Of a stretch of 64,000 nt of DNA, positions 1-9,147 are shown one piece after another. Under the pieces are notes generated by a model. It was given only the letters and a program-made list of their open reading frames with translations. It was not told the origin of the DNA and made no database searches. The DNA is from an uncultured Eubacteriales bacterium (GTDB taxonomy: Bacteria; Bacillota; Clostridia; Christensenellales; Aristaeellaceae), in NCBI GenBank assembly GCA_900315675.1, contig OMZY01000001.1, forward strand, positions 186,001-250,000, in the 5' to 3' direction. Every line of letters begins with the position of its first letter. The first letter of the stretch is position 1. The translations under genes and the position numbers were made by a program.

Positions 1-1
1 G

Positions 2-3000
2 GCTGCTGCCGCAAGCGCTGACTGGACAGAACTTCAGATCAGCGTCAGCTGGTATGACAGCACAGGTGCTTTGCAAAGCGCCGCAGCTTTCCCGGCGGGT
101 GAAACAGAAACCGGAGAAGGCTGTTTCTGGGTGCTGCTTCCGGCGGACGCACCGCTGGACGGACTCACGTTTACAGTATTCCATCCTGCACATGAATATC
201 AGTATTCTCCCGAACCCGGATCTGTCCTGGCAGGCGTTACGGACGCGGGTGAATATATGGACGGAGTCAGCTTTGTTCCCATATCCGCTACGGATCCGGG
301 AAACGGCATGACGGAAGTGTTTTATCTGTATATTTCCACTGTAACCGATCAGCCCTTGCCTGTGCCGGACGAGCAGGAACCTTATACGGAACCCGAACCG
401 GAACCCTATGTGGAGCCGCAGCCCGAACCGGAACCTTATGTGGAACCGCAGCCCGAACCGGAACCCTATGTGGAGCCGCAGCCTGAACCGGAACCCTATG
501 TGGAACCGCAGCCCGAACCGGAACCCTACGTGGAACCGCAGCCCGAACCGGAACCTTATGTGGAACCGCAGCCCGAACCGGAACCCTATGTGGAACCGCA
601 GCCCGAACCGGAACCCTATGTGGAACCGCAGCCCGAACCGGAACCCTATGTGGAGCCGCAGCCTGAACCGGAATCCTACGTGGAACCGCAGCCCGAACCG
701 GAACCCTATGTGGAACAGGCAGCGGCACAGGAACCTGAATCTCAGGCGGAAGTGCCTACGGAAGCTCCCATCATGCCGGTTGGCGAAATGATCAACAGCT
801 ATGGCATGACAGCTGCTAAAGTCAATTACCGGAAAGAACCGAGCAAGGATGCCGGAAAGTACGGTGAACTGGCTGCCAACACCATGGTATATCTGATCTA
901 TACAGAAGTTAACAGCGCCGGAGAAATGTGGACGCTGGTTGAAGCGGACGGACATACCGGCTATCTGATGAGCGAATTTATTACGGTACTGACGCCTGAA
1001 GACAGCAACGCTTATAGCAATGCCCAGCCGAATCCGGCCCACATCTACACCTATGAGGAAATTTTCCCCACGACGGCGGCGGAACCCGAACCTGCAGCGG
1101 AACCTGCTCCTGTGACGGAACCTGAACCCGCAGCGGAACCGCAGACTGAACCTGAACCCTACGTGGAGCCGCAGCCCGAACCGGAACCTTATGTGGAACC
1201 GCAGGCGGAACCTGAACCTAACGTGGAACCGCAGCCTGAACCCGAACCTGTTGCTGAGGCAGCCCCCGCGAACGAACCGGAACCTGCGGCAGAGCCTGCT
1301 CCTGAAACGAATCAGGAAACTGCCACGGTTACAGAAGCTCCCGTGATTATCGACGGTGAAATGATCAACCGTTACGGTATTACCAATGCAGTCAGACTCG
1401 CACTTCGCGAACAGCCGGATAAGAAAGGTAAAGAATTAGCCCGTCTGGACAAGGGAATCCATGTCTATATGTACCGCGCGGAGCAGAACAGTGCGGGTGA
1501 AAGCTGGACGTATGTTGAAGTGAACGGGCGGAGGGGATATATCAAGACGGAATTCCTGAATCCGCTTACACAGCAGGACAGTGATGAATGGGACAGCATC
1601 CAGCCGACCCGTGCTCCTGTGCTGACGGAAGCAGAACTGTTCCCGCAGCCGGAAGCGGCTGTCCCGGAACAGGTTCCGGAAACCGCTGAAACAGATCAAA
1701 CAGAAAACAACGAGCCTGATAACAGCGAGACCGGTATCGGAACACCCGAAAGCAGCGAACCTGAAGCGACCACCCCTGAAAACAATACTTCTGAAACCGG
1801 CAATCCTGAGAACAACACCCCTGAAAACAGCGTGCCGGAAAATAATGTACCGGAAAACAACGAAACCGGTATCGGTACTCCCGAAAGCAATAATCCTGAA
1901 ACGAATAATCCCGAAGCGGATCAGAATACTGTCAGCCAGCCGGCAGCGGAAACGCCTGCTCCAGAAATTCCGGTGGGCGAGATGATGAACCGTTACGGAA
2001 AGACAAACAGCAAGGTATTCTTCCGTAAGGATCCCAGCACCAAGTCCAACAAACTGAGTCAGTTGGGTAAAAACACTTATGTGTATATGATCCATACCAA
2101 AGAGTATGACAATAACGAAGTATGGACATACGCACTGGTGAACGGCAAGCCCGGATACATCATGACGGAGTATCTGGACGCACTGACAGAAGAAGACAGC
2201 GCGGCATGGAATCAGGCACAGGCCAGTCCGGCACCGGTATATTCCAGGGAGGAGTTCTTCCCGACAGAACCGCCTGCTGTGACAGATACTCCTGTCCCGA
2301 CGGATACTCCGACCACAGTCCCGACAGATACGCCAACACAGGCTCCGACGGGCACGCCGACACAGGCACCGACGGAAACACCGACGCAGGCGCCGACGGA
2401 TACACCGACGCAGGCTCCGACGGATACGCCGACACAGGCTCCGACTGATACTCCCGTACCGGCTCCGACGGACACGCCCGTACCGGTCCCGACAGATACC
2501 CCTGTACCGGCCCCGACACAGGAACCGCCGCAGCTGAGCGGATACGGTATTACCATCGGTGAAGGAATTCCCGTCCGGCAGAGACCGACAGCCGCAAGCG
2601 CGATTAAGGAAGAGCTTCCGGTCAACAAGATTGTTTATGTATACGGTCAGATTTACCAGGACGGTATAGCCTGGCATGAGATTGAGCATGACGGCAAATG
2701 GGGTTATGTCCGCGCGGACCTCATCCGGATCATGTCCTACGGCGAAATGGCTGCCTATGAGGAGAGACTGCAGCCGCAGGATACTCCGATTCCCAATGTG
2801 ACAATGGCTCCCTATACCTATGATCCGAACGAATTGAGCTGCTACGGTTATGTAACAACAGACGCTGTCAATTTCCGTACTGAAGCCAGCTCCAGTTCCA
2901 GAAGAATCCGGCTGATGAAGAAATATGCAACCTTCATCGTATACGGAGCAATCCAGGCAGACGGAGAAACCTGGTACAAGGTTTCCTATGAAGGCCAGAT

Positions 3001-4009
3001 CGGCTATCTGAACGGTAAGTATTTCAAGCAGATGACGGTCAGTGAAGCGGAACAGTTCCTGCAGTCTGACAAGTACAGAGAGGGACTGGCCAATAACAAC
3101 ATTCAGAATACAACAGATCATACCGCTTCTTCTCCGACAACAACCGGAAGTCCCTCTGGAATTGTAACAGCCGAAGATCAGAAGGTCAGCGAATGGGTGA
3201 ATCCTGCAGCAGGCGCTACTGTCAGCTACAAACCGTTTGATCCGTTTGCCACGCCTGAACCTCTTCCGGAAAACCTTCCTGAAAATGAGTTTGAGAACAA
3301 CCAGTTTGTCAGTTCCCTGATCGATCAGGTGAAGGAAGGAAAACTGAAAAAGGATGAACTGAAGATCGAACTGGAGAAGTTCTACAAGGACGCTGCCGAT
3401 CCCACCGGAATGGTGGAAAGGGCCATGACCTATATTGAAGGTAAAACGGACCTGGCCGCGGAAGAACCTACCCAGTCTCCTGAACCTCTGGCGACCGAAG
3501 AGATCAGTGAATTCCCGCAGGAACAGAGCACAGGCGGCGGCGCAGGATGGGTGATCGCCGGGGTGCTGCTGGCAGCGGGCGGCGGAGGAGGATACTACTG
3601 GTATCTGCAGCGTGAACGGAAACGGAAGGCTGCCCAGCGGATGGCACAGAAACGGGTGGCCCAGCAGAACAAAGCTGCCCAGCAGAGCAAACCCAGGACA
3701 GCAGGCCAGAATGTTTCCGGCAACAGCAACGGAAACGCTGCATCCGCACAGAATGCGGCCAGAGTCCGTACGGGCAGTTATACAGGCAGCGCAGGAACCG
3801 CAAAACCCAGAGTAACGCCGACAACGCCCTCCTCCGGAACAAACAACGGGAAAGTATACGGAAACGGGACGAAGAATCCGTACGGACGTTATACAAGGTC
3901 GGGATCGGATGAAGAATCGGCCTATACCGCAAGCTTTAAACCCGAAGGCGGTGAAACGAGGCCCCGCCGCAGCCGGATTGATCATTCCGACCAGAAACCC
4001 GAAGCATAA
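2..4009 (+). CDS. Giant SH3-domain surface protein, 5' end missing
   Basis: The frame is open to the first base of the window, so the true start lies upstream; about 1335 residues are visible. In order they hold a short beta-rich N-terminal part, an acidic proline-rich stretch of ten-residue repeats (bases 401-716), then five bacterial SH3-like domains (about 783-1015, 1357-1600, 1976-2215, 2531-2780 and 2834-3065). The linkers between them are rich in Pro, Glu, Asn or Thr. Near the end are a single membrane helix (bases about 3544-3610, [16 protein letters not shown]) and a basic, Gln/Ala/Asn-rich tail. No LPXTG motif is seen. The likely topology is a large extracytoplasmic stalk bearing SH3 modules, anchored by the C-terminal helix with a cytoplasmic basic tail. 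Binding to cell-wall peptides or glycans is inferred from the SH3_3 family. The two repeat tracts are likely to vary in length between strains. Confidence 0.8.
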   Translation, partial: AAAASADWTELQISVSWYDSTGALQSAAAFPAGETETGEGCFWVLLPADAPLDGLTFTVFHPAHEYQYSPEPGSVLAGVTDAGEYMDGVSFVPISATDPGNGMTEVFYLYISTVTDQPLPVPDEQEPYTEPEPEPYVEPQPEPEPYVEPQPEPEPYVEPQPEPEPYVEPQPEPEPYVEPQPEPEPYVEPQPEPEPYVEPQPEPEPYVEPQPEPEPYVEPQPEPESYVEPQPEPEPYVEQAAAQEPESQAEVPTEAPIMPVGEMINSYGMTAAKVNYRKEPSKDAGKYGELAANTMVYLIYTEVNSAGEMWTLVEADGHTGYLMSEFITVLTPEDSNAYSNAQPNPAHIYTYEEIFPTTAAEPEPAAEPAPVTEPEPAAEPQTEPEPYVEPQPEPEPYVEPQAEPEPNVEPQPEPEPVAEAAPANEPEPAAEPAPETNQETATVTEAPVIIDGEMINRYGITNAVRLALREQPDKKGKELARLDKGIHVYMYRAEQNSAGESWTYVEVNGRRGYIKTEFLNPLTQQDSDEWDSIQPTRAPVLTEAELFPQPEAAVPEQVPETAETDQTENNEPDNSETGIGTPESSEPEATTPENNTSETGNPENNTPENSVPENNVPENNETGIGTPESNNPETNNPEADQNTVSQPAAETPAPEIPVGEMMNRYGKTNSKVFFRKDPSTKSNKLSQLGKNTYVYMIHTKEYDNNEVWTYALVNGKPGYIMTEYLDALTEEDSAAWNQAQASPAPVYSREEFFPTEPPAVTDTPVPTDTPTTVPTDTPTQAPTGTPTQAPTETPTQAPTDTPTQAPTDTPTQAPTDTPVPAPTDTPVPVPTDTPVPAPTQEPPQLSGYGITIGEGIPVRQRPTAASAIKEELPVNKIVYVYGQIYQDGIAWHEIEHDGKWGYVRADLIRIMSYGEMAAYEERLQPQDTPIPNVTMAPYTYDPNELSCYGYVTTDAVNFRTEASSSSRRIRLMKKYATFIVYGAIQADGETWYKVSYEGQIGYLNGKYFKQMTVSEAEQFLQSDKYREGLANNNIQNTTDHTASSPTTTGSPSGIVTAEDQKVSEWVNPAAGATVSYKPFDPFATPEPLPENLPENEFENNQFVSSLIDQVKEGKLKKDELKIELEKFYKDAADPTGMVERAMTYIEGKTDLAAEEPTQSPEPLATEEISEFPQEQSTGGGAGWVIAGVLLAAGGGGGYYWYLQRERKRKAAQRMAQKRVAQQNKAAQQSKPRTAGQNVSGNSNGNAASAQNAARVRTGSYTGSAGTAKPRVTPTTPSSGTNNGKVYGNGTKNPYGRYTRSGSDEESAYTASFKPEGGETRPRRSRIDHSDQKPEA
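401..716 (+). repeat. 30-bp coding tandem repeat, ten full units and a partial eleventh
   Basis: Direct tandem repeat with a 30-base period encoding [10 protein letters not shown]. Units differ mainly by synonymous third-base changes (tat/tac, gag/gaa, ccc/cct); unit 10 carries a Pro-to-Ser change and the last unit breaks off into EQAAAQ. Degenerate copies recur at about 1147-1245. There are no spacers, so this is not a CRISPR array. Confidence 0.95.
2281..2520 (+). repeat. 24-bp Thr/Pro-rich coding tandem repeat (PTDTPTQA type)
   Basis: A second tandem array within the surface protein, with a 24-base period encoding variants of PTDTPTQA that grade into PTDTPVPA. It separates SH3 domains three and four and probably forms an extended, possibly O-glycosylated stalk. 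The glycosylation is inference. Confidence 0.85.
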
Positions 4010-4041
4010 AAACAGGCGCCTCGACAATGGCCCTGCAGGGG

Positions 4042-4076
4042 GAGGAGACTGCTGAAAGCGGTCTCCTCTTTCCCTT
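4042..4076 (+). terminator. Intrinsic terminator of the SH3 surface-protein gene
   Basis: An 11-pair stem (4042-4052 with 4058-4068, one G-T pair) closes a TGAAA loop and is followed by a T-rich run (tttcccttttc). It lies about 30 bases after the stop codon. Confidence 0.8.
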
Positions 4077-4135
4077 TTCAGACTGCCATGGTATAATCGT
4101 GGCAACTGCTGCAGAAAGGAAGGGAGCATATTCTC

Positions 4136-4243
4136 ATGACGAATAAAAGGCAGAGCGCCAGAACCAGAATGGCAAGAATCGTCGCACTGGCAACAGCGGG
4201 CGTACTGATTTTTTCCATTGTGATGACATATATCCTGAAATAA
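4136..4243 (+). CDS. 35-residue single-pass membrane microprotein
   Basis: ATG at 4136 is preceded by a purine-rich AAGGAAGGGAG site and the frame closes at TAA 4241-4243. The 35 residues have a basic N-terminus (MTNKRQSARTRMAR) followed by one hydrophobic helix ending YILK. A TATAAT box lies at 4092-4097, but its -35 is weak. The gene stands between the terminator of the SH3 gene and the CapA-like gene 36 bases downstream, so it is probably the first gene of that operon. Function is unknown. The basic-then-hydrophobic pattern, the ribosome site and the promoter-like box argue that it is real, but its shortness keeps confidence moderate. Confidence 0.5.
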   Translation: MTNKRQSARTRMARIVALATAGVLIFSIVMTYILK

Positions 4244-4279
4244 AAAGAAAAAAACGCTGCGCAGAAAGGAGGACAGGAG

Positions 4280-5593
4280 ATGGGCCGCGGGAACGGACAG
4301 AAGCGCAGGTTTTCAGCCGGTACGAAATTCATGCTGGGGCTGCTTGTGATTGTTCTGTGCGGATCAGCAGTTGTTCTGGGAAGGCTGTCTTCCGGAGCAA
4401 CTGTCGATCTGGGTAAACTCCAGATGAATATCCTGGACCTTCAGGAAACTTTCGCACCGGAGACAGAACAGCGACCGGCTGCAACAATACCGGCTGAACA
4501 ACAAAACATGACGCAGCCGGCGGCAGCGACAGCAAAGCCGGCGAACGGGAACGAGCAGATCCCTGAAAACGCGAAAGCATCCTACACGCTGACAATCGGC
4601 GGAAGCATCTCTCTGTCCGGCGAGGTCAGAAAGAACAGCTGGAACGCCGACGCAAAAATGACAGACTATTCTGATGTGATGATGCTGCTTGCACCTCATG
4701 TTAAGGCTGACGTCAATTGTGTATTCCTGGAAAACATCCTCAGCGACGAACATAAAGCCAATGACTATGTGGCACCTGCTGCAGCCGCTTCACTGCTGAA
4801 GGAAGCCGGTTTCGGCATGGCTGCCTGCGGTTTTTCACAAGCGTATACTGCCGGGGAAAACGGCCTTGACGCTACTGTAAACGCACTGGAAGGACAACAA
4901 ATCCGTGCGATCGGGATCGGCAGCCGGGAAGATGAAACTTCCGCCACAACAGATACCGGTCATGTGAAGACAACGTTTCTGCAATATACCACAGGCGTTC
5001 CCGCAAAGACGCGGAAGAACATGGGCAGGGAAGGAACGGAAAGTCTGATTCCTGAAGCGGAGATTACACGGATCACAGACGATATTGCTGACGCAAGAGC
5101 CCGGGGAGCAGAAGCGGTGATTGTACTGCTGAACTGGGGAAAGACCGGAAAGGATCCGGACCGGGCACAGAAAGAGCTTGCGGAAGGAATCGCGATGGCA
5201 GGAGCAGATCTGATTGTCGGAAACGGCAGTCATGTTCCCCAGAAAGCAGAATATATCACCGGCAGGAACGGCAAAAACATCCTGTGCGTATGGAGTCTCG
5301 GATCCCTGCTTTGCGGAGACAGGGCAAACATAAAACGCATTTCAGGCTACCTGCTGCATGTGACTGTTCAGAGCGACGGGCAGGGCGGAGCGGAGATTCT
5401 TCATCCCGAATATACGCCGGTATATACATGGAAGTATAAGCAGGACGGAAGATATTATTATCATTGCATTGCTTCGAACAGTAACAATCCTGACGGCATG
5501 GACAGCGAACAGCGGAAGAATATGGCGAAGTCGCTTGAAACCGTGACGGATGTCCTGCTTGGCTCCCCGGTGACCGAACGGAGAACGAAATGA
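4280..5593 (+). CDS. CapA-family (PGA_cap) membrane-anchored protein with degenerate active site
   Basis: 437 residues: short basic N-terminus, a membrane helix at about 15-38, a Pro/Ala/Gln linker to about 95, then a CapA/PGA_cap-like domain. Typical members are metallophosphatase-like proteins linked to poly-gamma-glutamate or capsule export. Several family landmarks are recognisable but altered: GG at 107-108 where GD is usual, CGFSQ at 183-187 where NNH is usual, and NWG at 285-287 where HWG is usual. GNGSHVPQ near 315-322 is kept. The ribosome site is AGAAAGGAGGA. The stop overlaps the next start (ATGA at 5590-5593), so the two genes are probably translationally coupled. Family assignment is fairly secure; enzymatic activity is doubtful. 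Confidence 0.75.
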   Translation: MGRGNGQKRRFSAGTKFMLGLLVIVLCGSAVVLGRLSSGATVDLGKLQMNILDLQETFAPETEQRPAATIPAEQQNMTQPAAATAKPANGNEQIPENAKASYTLTIGGSISLSGEVRKNSWNADAKMTDYSDVMMLLAPHVKADVNCVFLENILSDEHKANDYVAPAAAASLLKEAGFGMAACGFSQAYTAGENGLDATVNALEGQQIRAIGIGSREDETSATTDTGHVKTTFLQYTTGVPAKTRKNMGREGTESLIPEAEITRITDDIADARARGAEAVIVLLNWGKTGKDPDRAQKELAEGIAMAGADLIVGNGSHVPQKAEYITGRNGKNILCVWSLGSLLCGDRANIKRISGYLLHVTVQSDGQGGAEILHPEYTPVYTWKYKQDGRYYYHCIASNSNNPDGMDSEQRKNMAKSLETVTDVLLGSPVTERRTK

Positions 5594-6078
5594 GAACGGT
5601 GAACGCGCTGAGAAAGGAACTGCAGATCCTGATGCAGACGAAGCGGACAAGCAGGCCCCCGGTGCTTCGCAGAAGCCTGGTGGAGGAATGGCTGTATGCG
5701 ACGGATCTGCCCGGCGTATGCAGCAGGGAAGAAATCAGTCTGTTCCAGGATCAACTCACGGAAAACGGATGGGAATATACAGCGGACGGGCAATGGATCC
5801 TGATGAGGAAAACGGCTGAAGAACCGCCGGATGAATGGTATAACGGTTCGTTCAGCACTGAAGCGGGTTGCTGCCTGAGCCTGCTTGAACGGCATCCGGA
5901 CCGGACAACAGACGCGCCGGAAGCGGCTCAGCGGATGCTGATCAAAGCCGGTGAAGAAGGCGAAAAACGTTATGAAGCCGCCTGTGCAGCGCTTCACCGG
6001 AACTGGGCTGAACGCCTCAGAAAAGGAGAACCGCTGCCGGCCCTGAATTTCTGTTATTTTTCGGAACGAAAGGAATGA
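5590..6078 (+). CDS. Unknown soluble 162-residue protein
   Basis: I do not recognise this family. The protein is charged and has no signal peptide or membrane segment, so it is probably cytoplasmic. Notable residues are a short aromatic stretch (DEWYNGSF) and a helical C-terminal half. Its start overlaps the stop of the CapA-like gene by four bases and the next gene begins seven bases after its stop, so all three are read as one operon. Composition resembles the neighbours, which supports a real gene. Confidence 0.7.
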   Translation: MRTVNALRKELQILMQTKRTSRPPVLRRSLVEEWLYATDLPGVCSREEISLFQDQLTENGWEYTADGQWILMRKTAEEPPDEWYNGSFSTEAGCCLSLLERHPDRTTDAPEAAQRMLIKAGEEGEKRYEAACAALHRNWAERLRKGEPLPALNFCYFSERKE

Positions 6079-6084
6079 GAACTG

Positions 6085-6735
6085 ATGCTGATTCGGCACA
6101 TCGGACACGCGGAATTCCTGATTGTTACGGAAAGCGGCGTACGGATCGTAACGGATCCCTATGACGCCTCCTGCGGTTATCCACTGCAGAAAACGGACGC
6201 GGATATTGCACTGATTTCCCATCATCATCATGATCATGACGCGGTGGAAAACCTGAAAGGGGAACCGAGGATCATCGATAAGGCCGGACAATATACACCG
6301 GAACCGGATGTGAGGGTTACGGCTGTGAAAGGATTCCATGATGATGAACAGGGGAGCAAGCGGGGAGAAACCCTGCTGTTCCTGATTGAGACAGAAGGAC
6401 TGCGGATTGTTCATCTGGGTGATCTTGGCTGCGCACTGGATGACAATCAGCTGGAACAGCTGAAAAAACCGGACATTCTGATGATCCCGATCGGCGGTTT
6501 TTATACCATCGGCGCCGAACAGGCAAAACAGACAGCAGAGCAGCTGGGAGCCGGAATCATACTGCCGATGCATTACAGGACAGAGTATAATCAGGACTGG
6601 CCGATCAGCGGGCCGGAGGCTTTCCTTGAACAGTTTGCTACCAATGAAATCTGCCAGGGAGCGGAAGCGGTCCGGGTGACAAAAGCAGATATGATGTGTC
6701 AGCCCAGAATTATTATGTTCAGCACCGGACGATGA
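6085..6735 (+). CDS. Metallo-beta-lactamase-fold hydrolase (UlaG-like)
   Basis: 216 residues of a compact MBL fold: an N-terminal strand with GHAEFLI, DPYD, then the metal motif SHHHHDHDAVENL (HxHxDH), a further metal histidine in VKGFHDDEQG, HLGDLG and a C-terminal PMHYRTEYN histidine. This pattern fits the beta-lactamase_2/UlaG-like group of small zinc-dependent hydrolases, whose substrates are diverse; I cannot name the substrate. The protein is cytoplasmic. It is the last gene of the CapA-like operon and is followed by a bidirectional terminator. Confidence 0.85.
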   Translation: MLIRHIGHAEFLIVTESGVRIVTDPYDASCGYPLQKTDADIALISHHHHDHDAVENLKGEPRIIDKAGQYTPEPDVRVTAVKGFHDDEQGSKRGETLLFLIETEGLRIVHLGDLGCALDDNQLEQLKKPDILMIPIGGFYTIGAEQAKQTAEQLGAGIILPMHYRTEYNQDWPISGPEAFLEQFATNEICQGAEAVRVTKADMMCQPRIIMFSTGR

Positions 6736-6770
6736 ACACACTGTAAACGATCCATCCCGAAATAACAGAA

Positions 6771-6808
6771 ACGGACGCAACTGATCAGAATTGCGTCCGT
6801 TTCTTTAT
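6771..6808. terminator. Bidirectional intrinsic terminator between convergent genes
   Basis: A perfect 10-base inverted repeat, ACGGACGCAA (6771-6780) with TTGCGTCCGT (6791-6800), is flanked by TTTCTTTAT on the plus strand. On the minus strand TTTCTGTTATTT follows the stem. It ends the MBL operon and the transglutaminase operon; the minus-strand stop codon (6785-6787) sits in its loop. Confidence 0.85.
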
Positions 6809-9049
6809 GAAGATGCGGCGAATATAGTAGCGGAGACGGGCGGGACGTGACAGGTCACCCTTCAGCAGGACGGCCGTATCCCGAAGTATACCGGTTTCCG
6901 CCGCTCCGGCTTCGGCACGGGAATAACGGATCCATGAAATGCATTCCCCCACCGGATTGAGGGAAACATTAAAGTGTGAAGCGCGGTCGATTCTCCGGCC
7001 GTATGCCATTGGCGTTTCGCCGGTACGCCGGGAATAATTCTCTGCGTACAGGAGTTCTGCAATCTCCTCTGCCCAGATGTCAAAACGCCGGGCTTCCGTA
7101 ACGGCACGACGCTCGCGGACAACAGGATCGGTCAGGCGGATCCTGAGCACAAGCGCCGCCAGAAGAAGCAGGAGCAGCAGAAGCAGCCAGGGGAAAGAAC
7201 CGGAAGACGATTCCGGAATATCTGGCGGTTCAGACGAATCATCCGGTTCCGGAGTGGGAGAATCGGGAGTGTCAGCTGAATGGTCCGGAATGTCGGGTTC
7301 AGGCGTAGGCTCATTCTCACCAGGTACGGAATCCGGAGGCTCAGGGGTGGGGGAAGGAGCAGAATCAGGCGGAGAAGATCCGTCCGAATGATCCTGTCCG
7401 CTGTTTCCGCTGTGCCGGGGTGTGGCATCAAAAGTAAGCCAGCCGAATCCTTTAAAATAGACTTCGGTCCAGGCATGGGCGGAAAGCCCGGTTACAAGCG
7501 CCTGTCCATTTGCGTCCGGTTCGGCCACATATCCTTCCACATAACGGGCAGGCAGGCCGACCATACGGCACAGAACGGTCATGGCTGAAGCAAAATAGGT
7601 ACAGTAACCTTCTTTGGTATCCAGCAGGAAGGATGTGACGAAGTCCATATCGGGAGACTGCGGCTGCACATCAAGCGTATAACGGAAGCTGCGGCTCAGC
7701 CAGGAACGGAGAGCCAAGGCTTTCTCATAAGGCGAAACTGCGGCAGAAGAGGCATCATTGGCAAGGGAATACACAGGTCCTTCAAGATGGGACGGCAGAG
7801 TTGTATAAGTCTGAACAATTTTATCATATGCACTGTCATCCATCGTAGAGCAGACTTCAATCAGGGTTCCGAGTCCGGAATCACCGGCAAGGAAGAGAGG
7901 CGCTGTGACAGTATATGTATCGCCTGCCTGCAGGTTTCGGGTAACAAACAGTTCGGATGAATTGTTAAAATAGGGGACGAGATCTCCACCGGGAATCAGG
8001 GTTCGAACCCGCTGCGGCACAAAGAGAGTGGATGAAAACTGGCTTGAAGAAAAGTCTTCACTTTCTCCCAGCATCTGTACGGATACGGTCACAGGATCAC
8101 ACAGGGCATTACGGATGTTGAGCGGCGGGAGATTTTCATCAAACAAAGCGGCACGCAGATCGGCAAGCCGGGAGGACTGACGGAGATAACGGCGTCTGTC
8201 CGTCGTGTTGATCCATCCGCGGCCGGTATATTCGTTCAGGATTACACCCCGAAGGTAAACTGTACGGGGAGTTGAAACCATCATAACCGGATGGTTGGTC
8301 GGATTCGGCTTGCCGCCCAGCTGATCCTGTCCTTCAGGATAATAGTTTTCTGATGAAAGGGAAAAGATATCTCTGGGTTCAGTGAAAAACAGACGGTCAA
8401 GAACAGCCTGACGTAATTCGTCCGCTTTCCGGCGGAGAGGGTTTTGACCGACGCCTCCGCCAGCCAGCAGGAAGGCTGCGAAAACAAGTAAAACCGCAAG
8501 AGGAATAAGCTGCGGAACAGAGGTTTCCGGGAACCGTTCTGTCATCAGAATCAGAAGCAGGGAAACCAGCGCAGGAAGAAACCAGGGAATCATGCTGTGC
8601 GTTCCTGTGAGATAAATCAGCAGAATCATGCTGAAACAAAGAACTGCTGGCGGAAGGAAAGACGCGCCGCGCTGGCAGATCAGACAGGAGACCAGAGTGA
8701 TGAGAACGGTCAGAATCGCCGTGACAGAAGAGCCAACAAGCGGTATAGCGGTACGGATATTGTTACAGCGAAGAACAACGGCCATTACAGCGTCGGAAAC
8801 AATCATCATTCCGCCCATGGCGAAAAGCCACAGCAACAGCAGAACAAGCGTTGTACCGGCGGCCGCAAAAATGACAGCCCTTTTGAGGGAAGACAGTTCA
8901 AACAGCACAATGATCAGCACAATCCAGGGAATGATGACCGGAGAAGGCAGAGAAGAATCCAGGATGCCGAGCAGGGGAATCAGAAGGCCGACGGCCATCA
9001 GAAGGGATAACAGGGCGTGAACCAGGCGGGAACGCAGGGATTCACTCAC
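6785..9049 (-). CDS. Membrane transglutaminase-like protein (TgpA/DUF3488 type)
   Basis: I take the GTG at 9049 as start because AAAGGAGG lies nine bases before it; the longer frame from a TTG at 9070 would contain the ribosome site. 754 residues: about six or seven N-terminal membrane helices, an extracytoplasmic transglutaminase core with the triad Cys483 (EGYCTYFAS), His525 (SAHAWTEV) and Asp541 (FDATP), a Pro/Ser/Asp-rich linker, a Leu-rich membrane helix and a DUF4129-like C-terminal tail. The family sits in operons with MoxR and DUF58, exactly as here, and probably crosslinks or cleaves envelope proteins or peptides. The last point is inference. Confidence 0.88.
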   Translation of the reverse strand: MSESLRSRLVHALLSLLMAVGLLIPLLGILDSSLPSPVIIPWIVLIIVLFELSSLKRAVIFAAAGTTLVLLLLWLFAMGGMMIVSDAVMAVVLRCNNIRTAIPLVGSSVTAILTVLITLVSCLICQRGASFLPPAVLCFSMILLIYLTGTHSMIPWFLPALVSLLLILMTERFPETSVPQLIPLAVLLVFAAFLLAGGGVGQNPLRRKADELRQAVLDRLFFTEPRDIFSLSSENYYPEGQDQLGGKPNPTNHPVMMVSTPRTVYLRGVILNEYTGRGWINTTDRRRYLRQSSRLADLRAALFDENLPPLNIRNALCDPVTVSVQMLGESEDFSSSQFSSTLFVPQRVRTLIPGGDLVPYFNNSSELFVTRNLQAGDTYTVTAPLFLAGDSGLGTLIEVCSTMDDSAYDKIVQTYTTLPSHLEGPVYSLANDASSAAVSPYEKALALRSWLSRSFRYTLDVQPQSPDMDFVTSFLLDTKEGYCTYFASAMTVLCRMVGLPARYVEGYVAEPDANGQALVTGLSAHAWTEVYFKGFGWLTFDATPRHSGNSGQDHSDGSSPPDSAPSPTPEPPDSVPGENEPTPEPDIPDHSADTPDSPTPEPDDSSEPPDIPESSSGSFPWLLLLLLLLLAALVLRIRLTDPVVRERRAVTEARRFDIWAEEIAELLYAENYSRRTGETPMAYGRRIDRASHFNVSLNPVGECISWIRYSRAEAGAAETGILRDTAVLLKGDLSRPARLRYYIRRIFIKKRTQF

Positions 9050-9147
9050 GGCGGAAGGCCTCCTTTCCAATCAGACAGAGATGATCATACTGACTGATTT
9101 ACTAGATCAGACGGAAATGCGTGGAATAAAAGGAAAAAACGGCCATC

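Noticed and set aside
401-716. Regular 30-base repeats considered as a CRISPR array
   Set aside because: Units are contiguous without spacers and lie in frame within a coding sequence.
1436-4129. Long antisense open frame opposite the SH3 surface protein gene
   Set aside because: It is a mirror of a codon-biased, GC-skewed real gene, is Arg/Cys/Phe-rich and has no domain or ribosome site.
9071-9147. Short inverted repeat CTGAT/ATCAG as a terminator between DUF58 and transglutaminase genes
   Set aside because: Only five pairs and no T-run; the operon probably reads through.
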